A stretch of 64,000 nt of DNA from Parabacteroides sp. Marseille-P3160 (GCF_900162725.1 NZ_LT799418.1:4380541-4444540), one strand, 5' to 3'; shown: positions 8,354 through 19,076, numbered from the stretch's first letter. Numbers and translations: made by a program. Notes: generated by a model from the sequence alone, not told the origin.

Positions 8354-11080
8354 ATGGAGCATAAACAAACGCATCGCGGACTAAACCGCGAACAGGTAGA
8401 AGAAAGTCGAAGGATATATGGAGAAAATATCTTGACTCCACCTGAAAAAACCAGCCTTTGGACTTTATTCCTGGAAAAGTTTCAAGATCCTATTATCCGC
8501 ATTCTATTAGTAGCTTGGTTCCTATCGATGATTATCGCCGGCGTACATTGTTGGGGGCCGGAAGCGAAAGGATTCAGCGCCTTCCTGGAACCGATCGGTA
8601 TCTTTTTTGCCATTATTCTGGCAAGTGGTGTAGGGTTCGCTTTTGAGGTGAAAGCGAACCGCGCTTTTAACGTATTAAATACGGTTAGTGACGATACGCC
8701 GGTAAAAGTGATCCGCGACGGTTCGATTACCGAAATAACCAAACGGGAAGTCGTCGTCGGCGACTGGGTCGTGCTGGAGACCGGCGAAGAGGTGCCCGCC
8801 GACGGGAAACTGATTGAAGCCGTATCCATGCAAATCAACGAATCCACCCTGACTGGCGAACCGGTTGTTGACAAAACCATTCATGAAGCCGACTTTGATC
8901 CGGATGCGACCTATCCCTCCAACGAAGTGATGAGAGGTACGACCGTAGTCGACGGCCACGGGGTTATGATCGTGGAAAAAATAGGAGACGCCACTGGCTA
9001 CGGAAAAGTGTATGAAGGTTCGCAGATAGACAATAACATCGATACACCCTTGCAAATCCAACTAAAGGGATTGGCCGGAGTAATTAGTAAGGCAGGCTAC
9101 ACCATCGCAGCTATTACTTTTATCGCCTTGCTCACTCGGGCGGTGATGGCTTCGACAGGATTATCCTGGATGGATCTGGCAGGAGAGATACTTAATATCT
9201 TTATGATTGCAGTCACCCTGATTGTGGTCTCCGTACCCGAAGGGCTGCCGATGAGTGTTACGCTGAGTCTGGCATTGAGCATGAACCGGATGCTGAAAAC
9301 AAACAACCTGGTGCGCAAGATGCACGCCTGCGAGACGATGGGCGCTACGACTGTTATCTGTACGGACAAGACCGGTACGCTAACCCAAAACCAGATGCAG
9401 GTCTACCGCACGAATTTTTATAATCTTCCTGACCAAAAGCTAGGTAATGATGATTTAAGCAACTTGATCAAAGAGGGTATCTCCGTCAATTCGACCGCCT
9501 TCTTACAAAAATCGGAGGACGGAAAGGTGAAAACGATGGGAAATCCGACCGAAGCGGCTTTACTGCTCTGGCTGAATAGCCAGGGTCAGGATTATCTGGA
9601 GCTCCGGCAGGAGGCCGAAGTCCTGGATCAACTGACATTCTCCACCGAACGCAAATATATGGCGACGCTGGTTCAGTCACCCTTGCTGGCCAAAAAGGTA
9701 CTATATGTTAAAGGAGCACCTGAAATTGTCCTCAAAAACAGCAAACGGGTGGCTACCGGAGGCGGTTACCAAACGGTAGAAACCAGTCGGGCGGAGATTG
9801 AAAAACAACTGCTCGACTACCAGAACCAGGCAATGCGTACGCTGGGATTCGCCTACCAGATCGTGGAAGAGGGCGAGGACACAGCTTTCTTTACCGAAGG
9901 ACGGCTAAGAAATACGACCGACCTCACTTATCTTGGCATCGTGGCGATCTCCGACCCTGTGCGCACCGATGTGCCGGCCGCCGTCCAGAGCTGTTTGAAT
10001 GCCGGTATCGATGTAAAAATAGTCACGGGAGACACACCCGGTACGGCAAGGGAAATTGCGCGCCAGATCGGCATCTGGAAACCGGAATATACGGAACGGA
10101 ATATCATTACCGGCCCCGGATTTGAGGCCTTGAGCGACAAAGAAGCGCTCGACCGGGTGCTCGACCTGAAGATCATGTGCCGCGCCCGCCCGACGGACAA
10201 ACAACGGTTGGTAAAACTCTTACAGAAGCGGGATCAGGTGGTAGCGGTCACCGGTGACGGCACCAACGACGCCCCTGCCCTGAAAGCCGCACAGGTGGGG
10301 CTTAGCATGGGAGACGGCACTTCGGTTGCTAAGGAAGCCAGCGATATCACGATCCTCGACAACTCTTTCAGCAGCATCACCCGCGCTGTCATGTGGGGAC
10401 GTTCGCTCTATCAAAACATACAAAAGTTTCTCTTATTCCAGTTGACCATCAATGTCTCTGCCTGCCTGATCGTGTTGATCGGCTCCCTGATCGGAACGGA
10501 ATCGCCGCTGACCATCACGCAGATGTTATGGGTAAACCTCATTATGGATACTTTCGCAGCGGCGGCGCTCGCATCGCTTCCTCCCCACGAGAAGGTAATG
10601 CGGTACAAACCCCGTAAAAGCGGCCCGAAAGGCGATTTCATCATTAGCAAACGAATGGCATACAATATCTTCGGAGCCGGCATCTTTTTTGTTGTCATCC
10701 TGATTGGATTCCTGTATTACATCAACAATCCGGAACATCTGAACCAATATTTCAGCTACATCCCGGAAGGAGAACGGCATGCCTATTCCCTCTCCTACTT
10801 CTTTACAGGATTCGTCTTCATTCAATTCTGGAATATATTTAACGCCAAGGCGTTCGGAGATACCCAATCGGCTTTGGCCGAGTTCTCCACAAGCCGGACA
10901 TTCCTGGTTGTCGCCCTGTTAATCTTGGTAGGCCAATATCTGATCGTCACCTTCGGAGGAGAAATGTTCAATGTTGTTCCTTTGACATGGAACGACTGGG
11001 GTGTCTTATTAGCCGGTACCTCGTTGATCCTCTGGGTAGGAGAGATCGATCGCCTATTTCGGAAATGGAATAAAAAATAA
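8354..11080 (+). CDS. Calcium-translocating P-type ATPase, PMCA type
   Basis: A 908-residue P2-type ATPase that would export Ca2+ across the inner membrane at the cost of ATP. Visible in order: an N-terminal cation ATPase region, two membrane helices (about 40-95), an actuator domain with TLTGEP, a membrane segment with PEGLP (ion-site helix M4), the phosphorylation motif DKTGTLT with D338, a nucleotide-binding domain, the hinge GDGTNDAPAL, and a C-terminal set of about six membrane helices. The length fits the bacterial PMCA-type family. The ion is inferred from family resemblance. It stands alone between the Rpn array and the dcw operon, with its own promoter box and terminator. Confidence 0.92.
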   Translation: MEHKQTHRGLNREQVEESRRIYGENILTPPEKTSLWTLFLEKFQDPIIRILLVAWFLSMIIAGVHCWGPEAKGFSAFLEPIGIFFAIILASGVGFAFEVKANRAFNVLNTVSDDTPVKVIRDGSITEITKREVVVGDWVVLETGEEVPADGKLIEAVSMQINESTLTGEPVVDKTIHEADFDPDATYPSNEVMRGTTVVDGHGVMIVEKIGDATGYGKVYEGSQIDNNIDTPLQIQLKGLAGVISKAGYTIAAITFIALLTRAVMASTGLSWMDLAGEILNIFMIAVTLIVVSVPEGLPMSVTLSLALSMNRMLKTNNLVRKMHACETMGATTVICTDKTGTLTQNQMQVYRTNFYNLPDQKLGNDDLSNLIKEGISVNSTAFLQKSEDGKVKTMGNPTEAALLLWLNSQGQDYLELRQEAEVLDQLTFSTERKYMATLVQSPLLAKKVLYVKGAPEIVLKNSKRVATGGGYQTVETSRAEIEKQLLDYQNQAMRTLGFAYQIVEEGEDTAFFTEGRLRNTTDLTYLGIVAISDPVRTDVPAAVQSCLNAGIDVKIVTGDTPGTAREIARQIGIWKPEYTERNIITGPGFEALSDKEALDRVLDLKIMCRARPTDKQRLVKLLQKRDQVVAVTGDGTNDAPALKAAQVGLSMGDGTSVAKEASDITILDNSFSSITRAVMWGRSLYQNIQKFLLFQLTINVSACLIVLIGSLIGTESPLTITQMLWVNLIMDTFAAAALASLPPHEKVMRYKPRKSGPKGDFIISKRMAYNIFGAGIFFVVILIGFLYYINNPEHLNQYFSYIPEGERHAYSLSYFFTGFVFIQFWNIFNAKAFGDTQSALAEFSTSRTFLVVALLILVGQYLIVTFGGEMFNVVPLTWNDWGVLLAGTSLILWVGEIDRLFRKWNKK

Positions 11081-11108
11081 ATGAAAAACCGGCGTTGCCG
11101 GAAAAGAA

Positions 11109-11160
11109 AAATCACGCCGGTGAAACATCTGTATGTTTCGTTGGCGTGATTTATTTATAA
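11109..11160 (+). terminator. Terminator after the calcium ATPase gene
   Basis: A long stem pairs 11109-11129 with 11132-11152 (AAATCACGCC against GGCGTGATTT, with a small bulge), followed by an AT-rich run. A smaller CCGGC/GCCGG hairpin sits just ahead, close after the stop codon. Confidence 0.7.
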
Positions 11161-11500
11161 AAGTTTGATTAGTTAATGCTCGCTTTATCTAAAAGGCCTT
11201 TAATTAATAAAAAATGATTATCTGCAAAACATACTGATTTCCTATACGCAGGAGATATTCCGTCTGCATAGACCCGCAGATGGCGGAGGCATACATTTCC
11301 GGAACGACAAAACAATTCCATTCGAGAAGCTGTTCATACAGAAAAAGGTAAAATTGCGAAGAAGGCTTGTTGAAAACTTTTTGTAGAATATCTTTAGAAA
11401 ACAAAAGATAAAAGTGTGGAAATGTGTAATTTTACCCCCTTAAAAGCAAGATTGTTTTCCATCGGGAAAAACAGTCTTGTTCAGACACACAGGTTTAAAT
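11161..11500 (+). promoter_or_regulatory. Leader region of the dcw operon, no mraZ seen
   Basis: These 340 bases lie between the ATPase terminator and rsmH. No convincing gene is present. A CTTG-N19-TATCTTTA arrangement (CTTG at 11366-11369, TATCTTTA at 11389-11396) is one mismatch per box from the Bacteroidetes consensus TTTG/TAnnTTTG and could start a leader of about 100 nt. GTGTGGAAATGTG follows at about 11414. mraZ, the usual first gene of the cluster, cannot be found in any frame here. Confidence 0.35.
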
Positions 11501-12421
11501 ATGAGTGAGAAAGAAATTGACTATCATATACCGGTTTTATTACAGGAAAGTCTGGCGGGACTTGCCATACAGCCTTCCGGCGTTTACGTAGACGTAACCT
11601 TCGGAGGAGGAGGACATTCCCGTGGCATTCTGGAACGTCTGGGGCCGGAAGGGAAACTTTTCGGGTTCGACCAAGATGCCGATGCCGAGAAGAATATACC
11701 TGAAGACAGCCGATTTACTTTCGTTAGAGGCAATTTCCGTTTTTTACAGAATTACCTGCATTATTATGGAATAAAGGACGACGGCATAGAAGGAGTCCTG
11801 GCAGATTTAGGAGTATCCTCCCATCATTTTGATGACCGGGAACGTGGTTTCTCTTTCCGCTTTGACGGTTCCCTGAATATGCGGATGAATAACCGGGCGG
11901 GGAAAACGGCGGCGGACATACTAAACACTTACACAGAAACGGCTTTGGCCGATGTCTTCTACCTATACGGGGAACTGAAATCAGCAAGAAAGCTGGCTTC
12001 GGCAGTTGTCTCTGCACGAAATGCCTCTTCTTTCACCACAAGCAACGATCTGATAGAGGCCGCCAAACCTTTTACCGGCAAAGAAAAAGAAAAAAAATTC
12101 CTGGCACAAGTTTTCCAAGCGCTCCGCATCGAAGTGAATGACGAAATGCGCGCCCTGCGTGAAATGCTTCAACAGGCGCTGCAGGTGCTGAAACCGGGGG
12201 GGCGGTTGGTCGTCATTACCTATCACTCCCTGGAAGACCGATTGGTGAAAAACTTCATTAAAACCGGGAACTTCGAAGGTAAAAGCGAGCAAGATTTCTA
12301 CGGAAACTTCCTGACTCCCTTTCGCTCCATAAATAATAAGGTAATAATCCCGGCAGATGAGGAAATAGAGAGAAATCCACGTTCCCGAAGCGCCAAGCTG
12401 CGGATTGCGGAAAAGAAGTAA
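11501..12421 (+). CDS. rsmH: 16S rRNA (cytosine(1402)-N(4))-methyltransferase
   Basis: RsmH (MraW) methylates N4 of C1402 in 16S rRNA. The SAM-binding motif YVDVTFGGGGHS and the HSLEDR motif near the C-terminus are clear. I start at 11501 (MSEKEIDYHIPVLL), because family members begin just before the HxPVLL motif and an AT-rich run precedes this ATG; an in-frame ATG at 11477 would add 8 residues. The resulting 306-residue protein has the normal length. It is the first gene of the division and cell wall operon, 11 bases before ftsL. Confidence 0.95.
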   Translation: MSEKEIDYHIPVLLQESLAGLAIQPSGVYVDVTFGGGGHSRGILERLGPEGKLFGFDQDADAEKNIPEDSRFTFVRGNFRFLQNYLHYYGIKDDGIEGVLADLGVSSHHFDDRERGFSFRFDGSLNMRMNNRAGKTAADILNTYTETALADVFYLYGELKSARKLASAVVSARNASSFTTSNDLIEAAKPFTGKEKEKKFLAQVFQALRIEVNDEMRALREMLQQALQVLKPGGRLVVITYHSLEDRLVKNFIKTGNFEGKSEQDFYGNFLTPFRSINNKVIIPADEEIERNPRSRSAKLRIAEKK

Positions 12422-12432
12422 AAAAGAAAGAG

Positions 12433-12792
12433 ATGGCGGACGAAACACGACAACAGAAAAAGACGAAAAGGAAGAAGGAAAAGCGCTTCTCCCCCCTTTA
12501 TATCTTAGGCGGAGGCATCTTGAAAGAGGATTTTATCGTCAGGCATACCCGCATGATCGTACTGGTCGTTATCCTTATCTTCTTTTTTATCGGGAACCGA
12601 TATACCTGCATGCAAAAGCTAAGGGAAATCGACCGTCTGCAACAGCAACTGAGAGATATCAAATTCGAACATTTATCCATTTCTTCGGAACTGACTGGCA
12701 ACAGCAGGCCGTCCCAGATTGAACAATTAATAGAAGAACAAGGCATTGAATTGGAGGGGGCCAAGACGCCTCCCTACCAACTGCATAAGTAA
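12433..12792 (+). CDS. ftsL: FtsL-like cell division protein
   Basis: A 119-residue bitopic protein. It has a very basic cytoplasmic N-terminus (residues 8-18), one transmembrane helix at about 41-56 (VLVVILIFFFIG), then a short periplasmic coiled coil (REIDRLQQQLRDIKFEHL). Size, topology and position between rsmH and ftsI match the FtsL-like family of Bacteroidetes. FtsL bridges FtsQ and FtsB to the septal synthase FtsW-FtsI. Sequence identity in this family is low, so the call rests mainly on topology and gene order. Confidence 0.85.
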   Translation: MADETRQQKKTKRKKEKRFSPLYILGGGILKEDFIVRHTRMIVLVVILIFFFIGNRYTCMQKLREIDRLQQQLRDIKFEHLSISSELTGNSRPSQIEQLIEEQGIELEGAKTPPYQLHK

Positions 12793-12796
12793 AAGC

Positions 12797-14971
12797 ATGG
12801 CGGAGGAAGAAGAAAAAGAAACACAAGCAGAAGAAAAGAGCAAGAATCGCATCTTGGTCCGATACGCTATCGTCGTACTTTTATTGGCGATACCGATCGC
12901 CGGCATTGTGGTAAAAGCAATCACAACCGCTTTTATAGAACGGGAAAAATGGGAAAAAGTGGCGGAAAGCCAAAAGAGACCGAACCGCCTGGTTCTTCCC
13001 GGACGAGGGAATATTTATTCCTGCGACAGGCAGTTGATGGCTACCAGTGTGCCGCGCTATTATACCTATATCGATTTCGGCGCCGACGGTTTTCTTGTGG
13101 ACTCTTTCCTCTATTCCAAAACCGACGGAGTGGATTCTTTATCCGTCTATCTGTCACAGAAGCTGAAGAATAAGACCGTAGCCGGCTATAAGTCCCATCT
13201 ACTCCGGGGCCTGAAATCGAAAAGCCGCCAGTATCCCTTATTTGAAGGACGCATATCCTACACCGACCTGAAAGAGCTGAAAACCTATCCGTTCCTCCGC
13301 TACAACCGTTACCGGAGCGGATTCTACACCAAGGAAATGGTGCAACGCCAGAAACCTTTCGGTTCTTTGGCATCCCGTACCATCGGTGATATCTACGGCG
13401 AGATAGAGGAGAGCGGAACGACGAAAGGAAAGAACGGCCTCGAGTTACAATACGATTCCCTGCTCCGGGGGGAGGCGGGACTCAGTTCGGTTCGCCGCCT
13501 GGGCGGAGGCTGGACGAATGTCATTGAAATCGAACCGATCGACGGGATGGATGTCGTCACGACAATCGACATAGACATTCAGGATATTACGGAGAAAGCC
13601 CTGGTCGATATGCTGAAATCTATCGATGCAGAATCCGGCACGGCGGTCGTAATGGAAGTCAAGACCGGAGAGGTCAAGAGTATCACAAACATGGCCCGCA
13701 TCCGGGAGGGCGTCTATGCAGAGACTAAAAACCATGCGGTAGCCGATGAAATCGAACCCGGATCGACGTTCAAAGTCGCCTCCATTATGGTTGCCCTGGA
13801 AGATGGCGTTTGTCAGCCCAGCGATACCGTAGACGTAGGAAATGGCATCTTCATGTATAAAGGTGCACGGATGACGGACCACAACATGAATAAGGGAGGA
13901 TACGGACGGATATCCGTGGAAGAAGCCATCTGGTTTTCCTCTAACATCGGGGTGGCCAAAACCATACTGAAAGGCTATGAAAACAATCCGACCAAGTTTG
14001 TGGAAGGCCTTTATCGCATCGGAATGAACGCCGACCTGCATATAGAGATACCCGGAGCGGGCCGCGCCAAGATCCGTATGCCGAACGACAGTACGCGTTA
14101 CTGGGCAAAGACGACGTTACCATGGATGTCTTTTGGTTACGAAACACAGATCCCTCCGATCAACACACTTGCATTCTTTAACGCAATTGCCAATGACGGG
14201 AAAATGATGCGCCCGATGTTTACCAAAGAAATACAAAAGAACGGCAAAACAATCGAAAAGTTTTCCCCTACGGTCATCAAATCGACGATTTGTACCAGTC
14301 ATACCCTTGCCATCATTAAGAACATGCTGCTGGGTGTTGTCGAAAACGGAACGGGAAAAGCAGTATATTCGGATGTGATCCGTATTGCGGGAAAGACCGG
14401 AACAGCGCAGATTGCAACGGGGGGTAGTTATACCGCTTCGGGGAAATCGCACCAGGTATCTTTCTGCGGCTATTTTCCTGCGGACAATCCGCTTTATTCC
14501 TGCATCGTCGTCATCCGGCGCCCCCGCATCGGCTATCCGTCGGGAGGAACAATGTCCGGCGCTGTCGTCAAGACGATAGCCGAGCGGATCTTCGCCAGCC
14601 GGATGCCTTCGGATATAAAAAAGATGGAACGGGATTCTATGGCGGTACTTCTTCCCCATGCCAAAGGGGGGGAAACCAGTGCATTAAAGAAAGTTCTCGG
14701 GAAGTTACGGATCGATTTCAATGCGGATAGCGTAGAAAGCGATTGGGTAATGGTAAAAAGAGATAGTTTGGAGCTACAACTGAGGGATGTCCCTCTGAAC
14801 AAAGGACTGGTACCTAATGTCGTAGGCATGGGAGCCAAGGATGCGGTCTATGTTATGGAAAGCGCCGGATTGCGGGTTTCCCTATCCGGAATGGGCAAGG
14901 TAACTTCCCAAACGCTGCCTCCCGGACATCGCGTGGTCAGAGGACAAACTGTAGGATTGACACTCAAATAA
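12797..14971 (+). CDS. ftsI: Septal peptidoglycan transpeptidase (PBP2x/FtsI type) with a PASTA domain
   Basis: A 724-residue class B penicillin-binding protein that cross-links septal peptidoglycan. An N-terminal membrane helix (about 22-42) is followed by the dimerisation domain and the transpeptidase. Catalytic motifs are S323-T-F-K326, S381-S-N383 and K533-T-G535. A single PASTA domain closes the protein (LVPNVVGMGAKDAVYVMESA onward), the arrangement common in Bacteroidetes. I start at 12797 (MAEEEEK), 4 bases after ftsL; an upstream in-frame ATG at 12746 would lie inside ftsL and is less likely. Regulation is presumably with the operon. Confidence 0.95.
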   Translation: MAEEEEKETQAEEKSKNRILVRYAIVVLLLAIPIAGIVVKAITTAFIEREKWEKVAESQKRPNRLVLPGRGNIYSCDRQLMATSVPRYYTYIDFGADGFLVDSFLYSKTDGVDSLSVYLSQKLKNKTVAGYKSHLLRGLKSKSRQYPLFEGRISYTDLKELKTYPFLRYNRYRSGFYTKEMVQRQKPFGSLASRTIGDIYGEIEESGTTKGKNGLELQYDSLLRGEAGLSSVRRLGGGWTNVIEIEPIDGMDVVTTIDIDIQDITEKALVDMLKSIDAESGTAVVMEVKTGEVKSITNMARIREGVYAETKNHAVADEIEPGSTFKVASIMVALEDGVCQPSDTVDVGNGIFMYKGARMTDHNMNKGGYGRISVEEAIWFSSNIGVAKTILKGYENNPTKFVEGLYRIGMNADLHIEIPGAGRAKIRMPNDSTRYWAKTTLPWMSFGYETQIPPINTLAFFNAIANDGKMMRPMFTKEIQKNGKTIEKFSPTVIKSTICTSHTLAIIKNMLLGVVENGTGKAVYSDVIRIAGKTGTAQIATGGSYTASGKSHQVSFCGYFPADNPLYSCIVVIRRPRIGYPSGGTMSGAVVKTIAERIFASRMPSDIKKMERDSMAVLLPHAKGGETSALKKVLGKLRIDFNADSVESDWVMVKRDSLELQLRDVPLNKGLVPNVVGMGAKDAVYVMESAGLRVSLSGMGKVTSQTLPPGHRVVRGQTVGLTLK

Positions 14972-14989
14972 AAATAAAAGAATCAGGAA

Positions 14990-16450
14990 ATGAAACTAAA
15001 AGAATTGATTCAAGCGATAGAAACCGTATCGTCCGCAGGAGCGTCCGATGCGGTGGAAATAACGGGCGTACAGTCGGATTCGAGAGCCGTCAAGCCCGGA
15101 AATCTATTTGTAGCGGTAAGAGGTACAGCCGTTGACGGGCACAACTATATAGGCAGCGCTTGGGAAAAAGGAGCCGCAGCCATTGTCTGCGAAGAAATAC
15201 CGGATGGCAGCCTGCAACACGTCCCATATATTGTCGTCAAGGATTCAGCCAAAGCGTTAGGCCATCTCGTTTCGGAATGGTTCGGACGCCCTTCGGAAAA
15301 ACTGACGCTGGTAGGCGTAACAGGAACCAACGGAAAGACAACGGTCGCCACCTTGCTTTACGAATTATTCCGGGCGTTGGGATATAAGGTGGGACTGCTT
15401 TCCACCGTTTGCAATTATATTGATTCCCGGGCTATCCCGACCGAACATACGACTCCGGATGCCATCACTATGCATTCCTTATTGGCACAAATGGTAGAGG
15501 CCGGATGTACACATGCCTTTATGGAGGTCAGTTCCCACGCAATCGACCAGGAAAGGATCAGCGGGCTGGACTTTAACGGAGGGATCTTTACCAACTTGAC
15601 GCGGGACCATCTGGATTACCATAAAACAGTAGAGAATTACCTGAAGGCAAAAAAGAAATTCTTCGACGGATTACCGGCTTCCGCCTTCGCCCTGACCAAT
15701 GCGGACGATAAGTCCGGATGGGTGATGTTGCAAAATACGGCCGCCCGGAAACTCTCTTATTCCTTGCAGACACTAGCGGATTTCAAGGGTAAAATCCTGG
15801 AATCTCATTTCGAAGGTATGGATCTGGTCATAAACGGGAAAGAAGTATTCGTCCGGTTTGTAGGACGGTTCAACGCTTACAACCTGCTGGCGGTATACGG
15901 CGCAGCCATTTCCCTCGGAGAAGAACCGGATAAAGTATTGCTGAAGATGAGCAATCTGGTTCCGGTAGCCGGACGTTTCGAAACAATACCGTCCCCTCTC
16001 GGTTATCGGGCTATTGTGGATTACGCCCACACGCCGGACGCCCTGACCAATGTATTGAACGGCATCCATGGCTTATTAAACGGACGGGGAAAAATCATCA
16101 CCGTCGTAGGAGCCGGTGGAAACCGGGATAAGGGAAAACGTCCGCTGATGGCGAAAGAAGCCGTAAAACTCAGCGACCAGGTTATCCTGACTTCCGACAA
16201 TCCCCGTTTTGAAGAGCCGGACGCCATTATCCGGGATATGATGGAAGGTGTCGGCGAGAAAGATAAGGAGAAAGTCTTATGTATCACCGACCGTACCCAA
16301 GCCATCCGTACGGCTGCGGCATTAGCTAAAGAGGGCGATGTGATCCTCGTCGCCGGTAAGGGGCATGAGGATTACCAGGAGATCAAAGGAGTAAAGCATC
16401 CTTTTGACGACCGGGAGAAATTACGAACTATTTTCTCAACCCAACACTAA
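14990..16450 (+). CDS. murE: UDP-MurNAc-L-Ala-D-Glu:meso-diaminopimelate ligase
   Basis: MurE adds the third stem amino acid to the peptidoglycan precursor in the cytosol. The 486 residues contain the ATP-binding loop GTNGKTT (112-118), the carbamylated-lysine region and the motif D403-N-P-R406. DNPR marks enzymes that take meso-diaminopimelate rather than lysine, as expected for Bacteroidales. It starts 18 bases after ftsI and lies 14 bases before mraY. Confidence 0.96.
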   Translation: MKLKELIQAIETVSSAGASDAVEITGVQSDSRAVKPGNLFVAVRGTAVDGHNYIGSAWEKGAAAIVCEEIPDGSLQHVPYIVVKDSAKALGHLVSEWFGRPSEKLTLVGVTGTNGKTTVATLLYELFRALGYKVGLLSTVCNYIDSRAIPTEHTTPDAITMHSLLAQMVEAGCTHAFMEVSSHAIDQERISGLDFNGGIFTNLTRDHLDYHKTVENYLKAKKKFFDGLPASAFALTNADDKSGWVMLQNTAARKLSYSLQTLADFKGKILESHFEGMDLVINGKEVFVRFVGRFNAYNLLAVYGAAISLGEEPDKVLLKMSNLVPVAGRFETIPSPLGYRAIVDYAHTPDALTNVLNGIHGLLNGRGKIITVVGAGGNRDKGKRPLMAKEAVKLSDQVILTSDNPRFEEPDAIIRDMMEGVGEKDKEKVLCITDRTQAIRTAAALAKEGDVILVAGKGHEDYQEIKGVKHPFDDREKLRTIFSTQH

Positions 16451-16464
16451 GAAAAAAGAAAGGT

Positions 16465-17724
16465 ATGTTATATTATCTATTCCATTATTTAGACCAGTTT
16501 GACATTCCGGGAAGCGGCATGTTTAAGTATGTATCTTTTCGTTCGGGACTGGCTCTAATCCTCTCCCTGTTCATTTCGACGGCTATCGGGCGCCGTATCA
16601 TCAACAAACTGCAGGTGATGCAGATCGGAGAAAGCGTCCGCAACTTGGGTCTCGAAGGACAAATGAGCAAAAAAGGAACCCCCACCATGGGAGGAATCAT
16701 CATCATTATTGCCATCCTGATCCCGGTATTGCTTTGTACGCGTCTGGACAATATTTACATCATTCTGATGATCACCACGACCCTCTGGCTCGGCGCCTTG
16801 GGCTTTGCAGACGATTATATCAAGGTATTCAAGAAAGATAAGGAAGGATTACACGGACGGTTTAAGATCATCGGACAAGTCGGCCTGGGATTGATCGTCG
16901 GCATAACGCTCTATTTCTCCCCGGACGTAGTGATTCGCGAAAATGTGGAAGTGGTCAAAGGCAACGTCATCGAGGACGTACGGATTCATCCGGCGGAAAC
17001 AAAGTCGATGAAGACGACTATCCCTTTCATGAAAAACAATAATTTCGATTATTCGTCCTTAGTCCGGTGGACAGGGAAATACCAGGAAATAGCGGTCTGG
17101 ATACTGTTCGTACTGGCCGTCATCTTTATCGTAACGGCTGTATCGAACGGAGCCAACCTGACCGATGGGCTGGACGGCCTGGCGGCAGGTAGTTCGGCCA
17201 TCATCGGCGTAGCGCTGGGTATTCTGGCTTATATGTCTTCCCACTTGGAATTTTCCTCCTTCCTGAACATCATGTTTATTCCCGGAGCAGAAGAACTGGT
17301 GATCTTTGCCGCGGCATTCATCGGGGCGACGGTCGGTTTCCTGTGGTACAACTCCTATCCTGCCCAGGTATTCATGGGAGATACGGGGAGCCTGACTCTG
17401 GGAGGGATTATTGCAGTCTATGCAATAATTATTCGTAAGGAATTGCTGATTCCCATACTTTGTGGTATCTTTCTCGTGGAAAGCCTCAGCGTCATGATAC
17501 AGGTCTTTTATTTTAGATATACCAAACGAAAATATGGCGAAGGACGCCGGATATTCAAGATGACTCCTCTGCATCATCATTTCCAGAAACCTGGGAATGC
17601 AGGCATTCAGGCTCTGATACAAAAGCCATTCAACGTAGTTCCGGAATCAAAGATTGTCGTGCGTTTCTGGCTCATCGGGATTATCCTGGCCGTCATCACC
17701 ATTGTAACGTTAAAAATGCGATAA
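16465..17724 (+). CDS. mraY: Phospho-MurNAc-pentapeptide transferase
   Basis: MraY transfers phospho-MurNAc-pentapeptide to undecaprenyl phosphate, making lipid I at the inner membrane. The 419-residue polytopic protein has the signature [21 protein letters not shown] and the later [10 protein letters not shown] and MGDTGSL motifs with catalytic aspartates, plus the conserved PLHHHFQ near the end. It is about 60 residues longer than the E. coli enzyme because of a hydrophilic insert (about 150-195), typical of Bacteroidetes. murD begins one base after its stop. Confidence 0.96.
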   Translation: MLYYLFHYLDQFDIPGSGMFKYVSFRSGLALILSLFISTAIGRRIINKLQVMQIGESVRNLGLEGQMSKKGTPTMGGIIIIIAILIPVLLCTRLDNIYIILMITTTLWLGALGFADDYIKVFKKDKEGLHGRFKIIGQVGLGLIVGITLYFSPDVVIRENVEVVKGNVIEDVRIHPAETKSMKTTIPFMKNNNFDYSSLVRWTGKYQEIAVWILFVLAVIFIVTAVSNGANLTDGLDGLAAGSSAIIGVALGILAYMSSHLEFSSFLNIMFIPGAEELVIFAAAFIGATVGFLWYNSYPAQVFMGDTGSLTLGGIIAVYAIIIRKELLIPILCGIFLVESLSVMIQVFYFRYTKRKYGEGRRIFKMTPLHHHFQKPGNAGIQALIQKPFNVVPESKIVVRFWLIGIILAVITIVTLKMR

Positions 17725-17725
17725 G

Positions 17726-19063
17726 ATGGAAAAGAGAATTGTGATTTTAGGAGGAGGCGAAAGCGGAACGGGCGCAGCAGTTCTTGCTAAGATAAAAGGA
17801 TTTGATGTCTTTTTATCGGACAATGCTTCTATTCAACCTAAATACAAGGATTTACTAAACAAGTACAAGATACCTTGGGAGGAAGGAAAACACACTTCCG
17901 AGCTGATTTTAAATGCCTCCGAAGTTGTCAAGAGCCCGGGAATCCCCGACAAGGCACCGATCATTAAGGCGTTGAGGGAACAGCAGACTCCGGTTATCTC
18001 CGAAATCGAGCTGGCCGGAAGATACACGGATTCCAAAATGATTTGCATCACAGGAAGCAATGGAAAGACGACGACAACCATGCTGACCTGGCATATTCTG
18101 AAACAGGGCGGACTGGACGTAGGCCTGGCCGGCAATGTAGGCAATAGCCTCGCCCTGCAGGTGGCTGTCGATCCTCACCCCTATTATGTCATTGAACTAA
18201 GCAGTTTCCAATTGGACAATATGTATCGGTTCAAAGCGGACATTGCCATCTTGCTGAACATTACTCCGGATCACCTGGACCGCTATAATTACGAATTTCA
18301 GAATTATGTGGATGCCAAATTCCGCATCCTTCAGAACCAAACGGCAAAAGACGCCTTTATCTTCTGGAATGACGACCCGGTGATCAAAAAGGAAATAGAG
18401 AAAAGACATCCGGAAGCCACCCTTTACCCGTTTGCAGAGACTTTCGAGCCGGGTGTCAAAGGCTATACGGAAAACAAAGAGTTAATTATAAAAACAACGA
18501 ATGGAACCTTTATGATGGAACAAGATTTGTTAGCGCTCAACGGCACGCATAATTTGTATAATTCCCTGGCTGCAGGTATTGCCGCCAAAGTAGTGGATAT
18601 ACAAAACGACAAGATCAGGGAATCATTAAGCGATTTTACCGGGGTGGAACACCGGTTGGAACGGGTCGCCCGTATCCGCGGCGTAGAATATATCAACGAT
18701 TCGAAAGCGACAAACGTCAATTCCTGCTGGTATGCCCTGCTAAGCGTAAATACCAAAATCGTATTGATCCTCGGGGGAACAGACAAAGGAAATGACTATT
18801 CGGAGATCGAGGCCCTTGTCAAGAAAAAAGTGCACACGTTGATCTTTCTCGGCGTCGACAACGCCAAGCTCCATACATTCTTCGACGGAAAAGTGGCACG
18901 GATTGCCGACGCCCGCTCTATGGAAGAAGCGGTACGCCTAGCCTATCAATCAGCCCAGAAAGGTGATACGGTTCTTCTATCTCCCTGCTGCGCCAGTTTC
19001 GACTTGTTCAAGAACTACGAAGACCGGGGCGAGCAATTCAAAAACTGCGTACGTAATTTATAG
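17726..19063 (+). CDS. murD: UDP-MurNAc-L-alanine:D-glutamate ligase
   Basis: MurD adds D-glutamate to UDP-MurNAc-L-Ala. The 445 residues show an N-terminal GGGESGTG nucleotide-sugar motif, the ATP loop G110-S-N-G-K-T-T116, the central NITPDHLDRY motif and the C-terminal ligase domain with the HRLE motif and NDSKATN. It is tightly packed between mraY and ftsW (13-base gap). Confidence 0.96.
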   Translation: MEKRIVILGGGESGTGAAVLAKIKGFDVFLSDNASIQPKYKDLLNKYKIPWEEGKHTSELILNASEVVKSPGIPDKAPIIKALREQQTPVISEIELAGRYTDSKMICITGSNGKTTTTMLTWHILKQGGLDVGLAGNVGNSLALQVAVDPHPYYVIELSSFQLDNMYRFKADIAILLNITPDHLDRYNYEFQNYVDAKFRILQNQTAKDAFIFWNDDPVIKKEIEKRHPEATLYPFAETFEPGVKGYTENKELIIKTTNGTFMMEQDLLALNGTHNLYNSLAAGIAAKVVDIQNDKIRESLSDFTGVEHRLERVARIRGVEYINDSKATNVNSCWYALLSVNTKIVLILGGTDKGNDYSEIEALVKKKVHTLIFLGVDNAKLHTFFDGKVARIADARSMEEAVRLAYQSAQKGDTVLLSPCCASFDLFKNYEDRGEQFKNCVRNL

Positions 19064-19076
19064 AGAGAGACAAAGA

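Noticed and set aside
11204-11404. A minus-strand ORF of 66 codons in front of the dcw operon
   Set aside because: No recognisable domain and no promoter; it does not resemble MraZ in either orientation.
14800-14968. The PASTA domain on FtsI as an unusual fusion
   Set aside because: A C-terminal PASTA domain on the division transpeptidase is regular in Bacteroidetes.
16465-17724. The enlarged MraY as a possible fusion
   Set aside because: The extra ~60 residues are the hydrophilic insert common to Bacteroidetes MraY; all catalytic motifs are in order.
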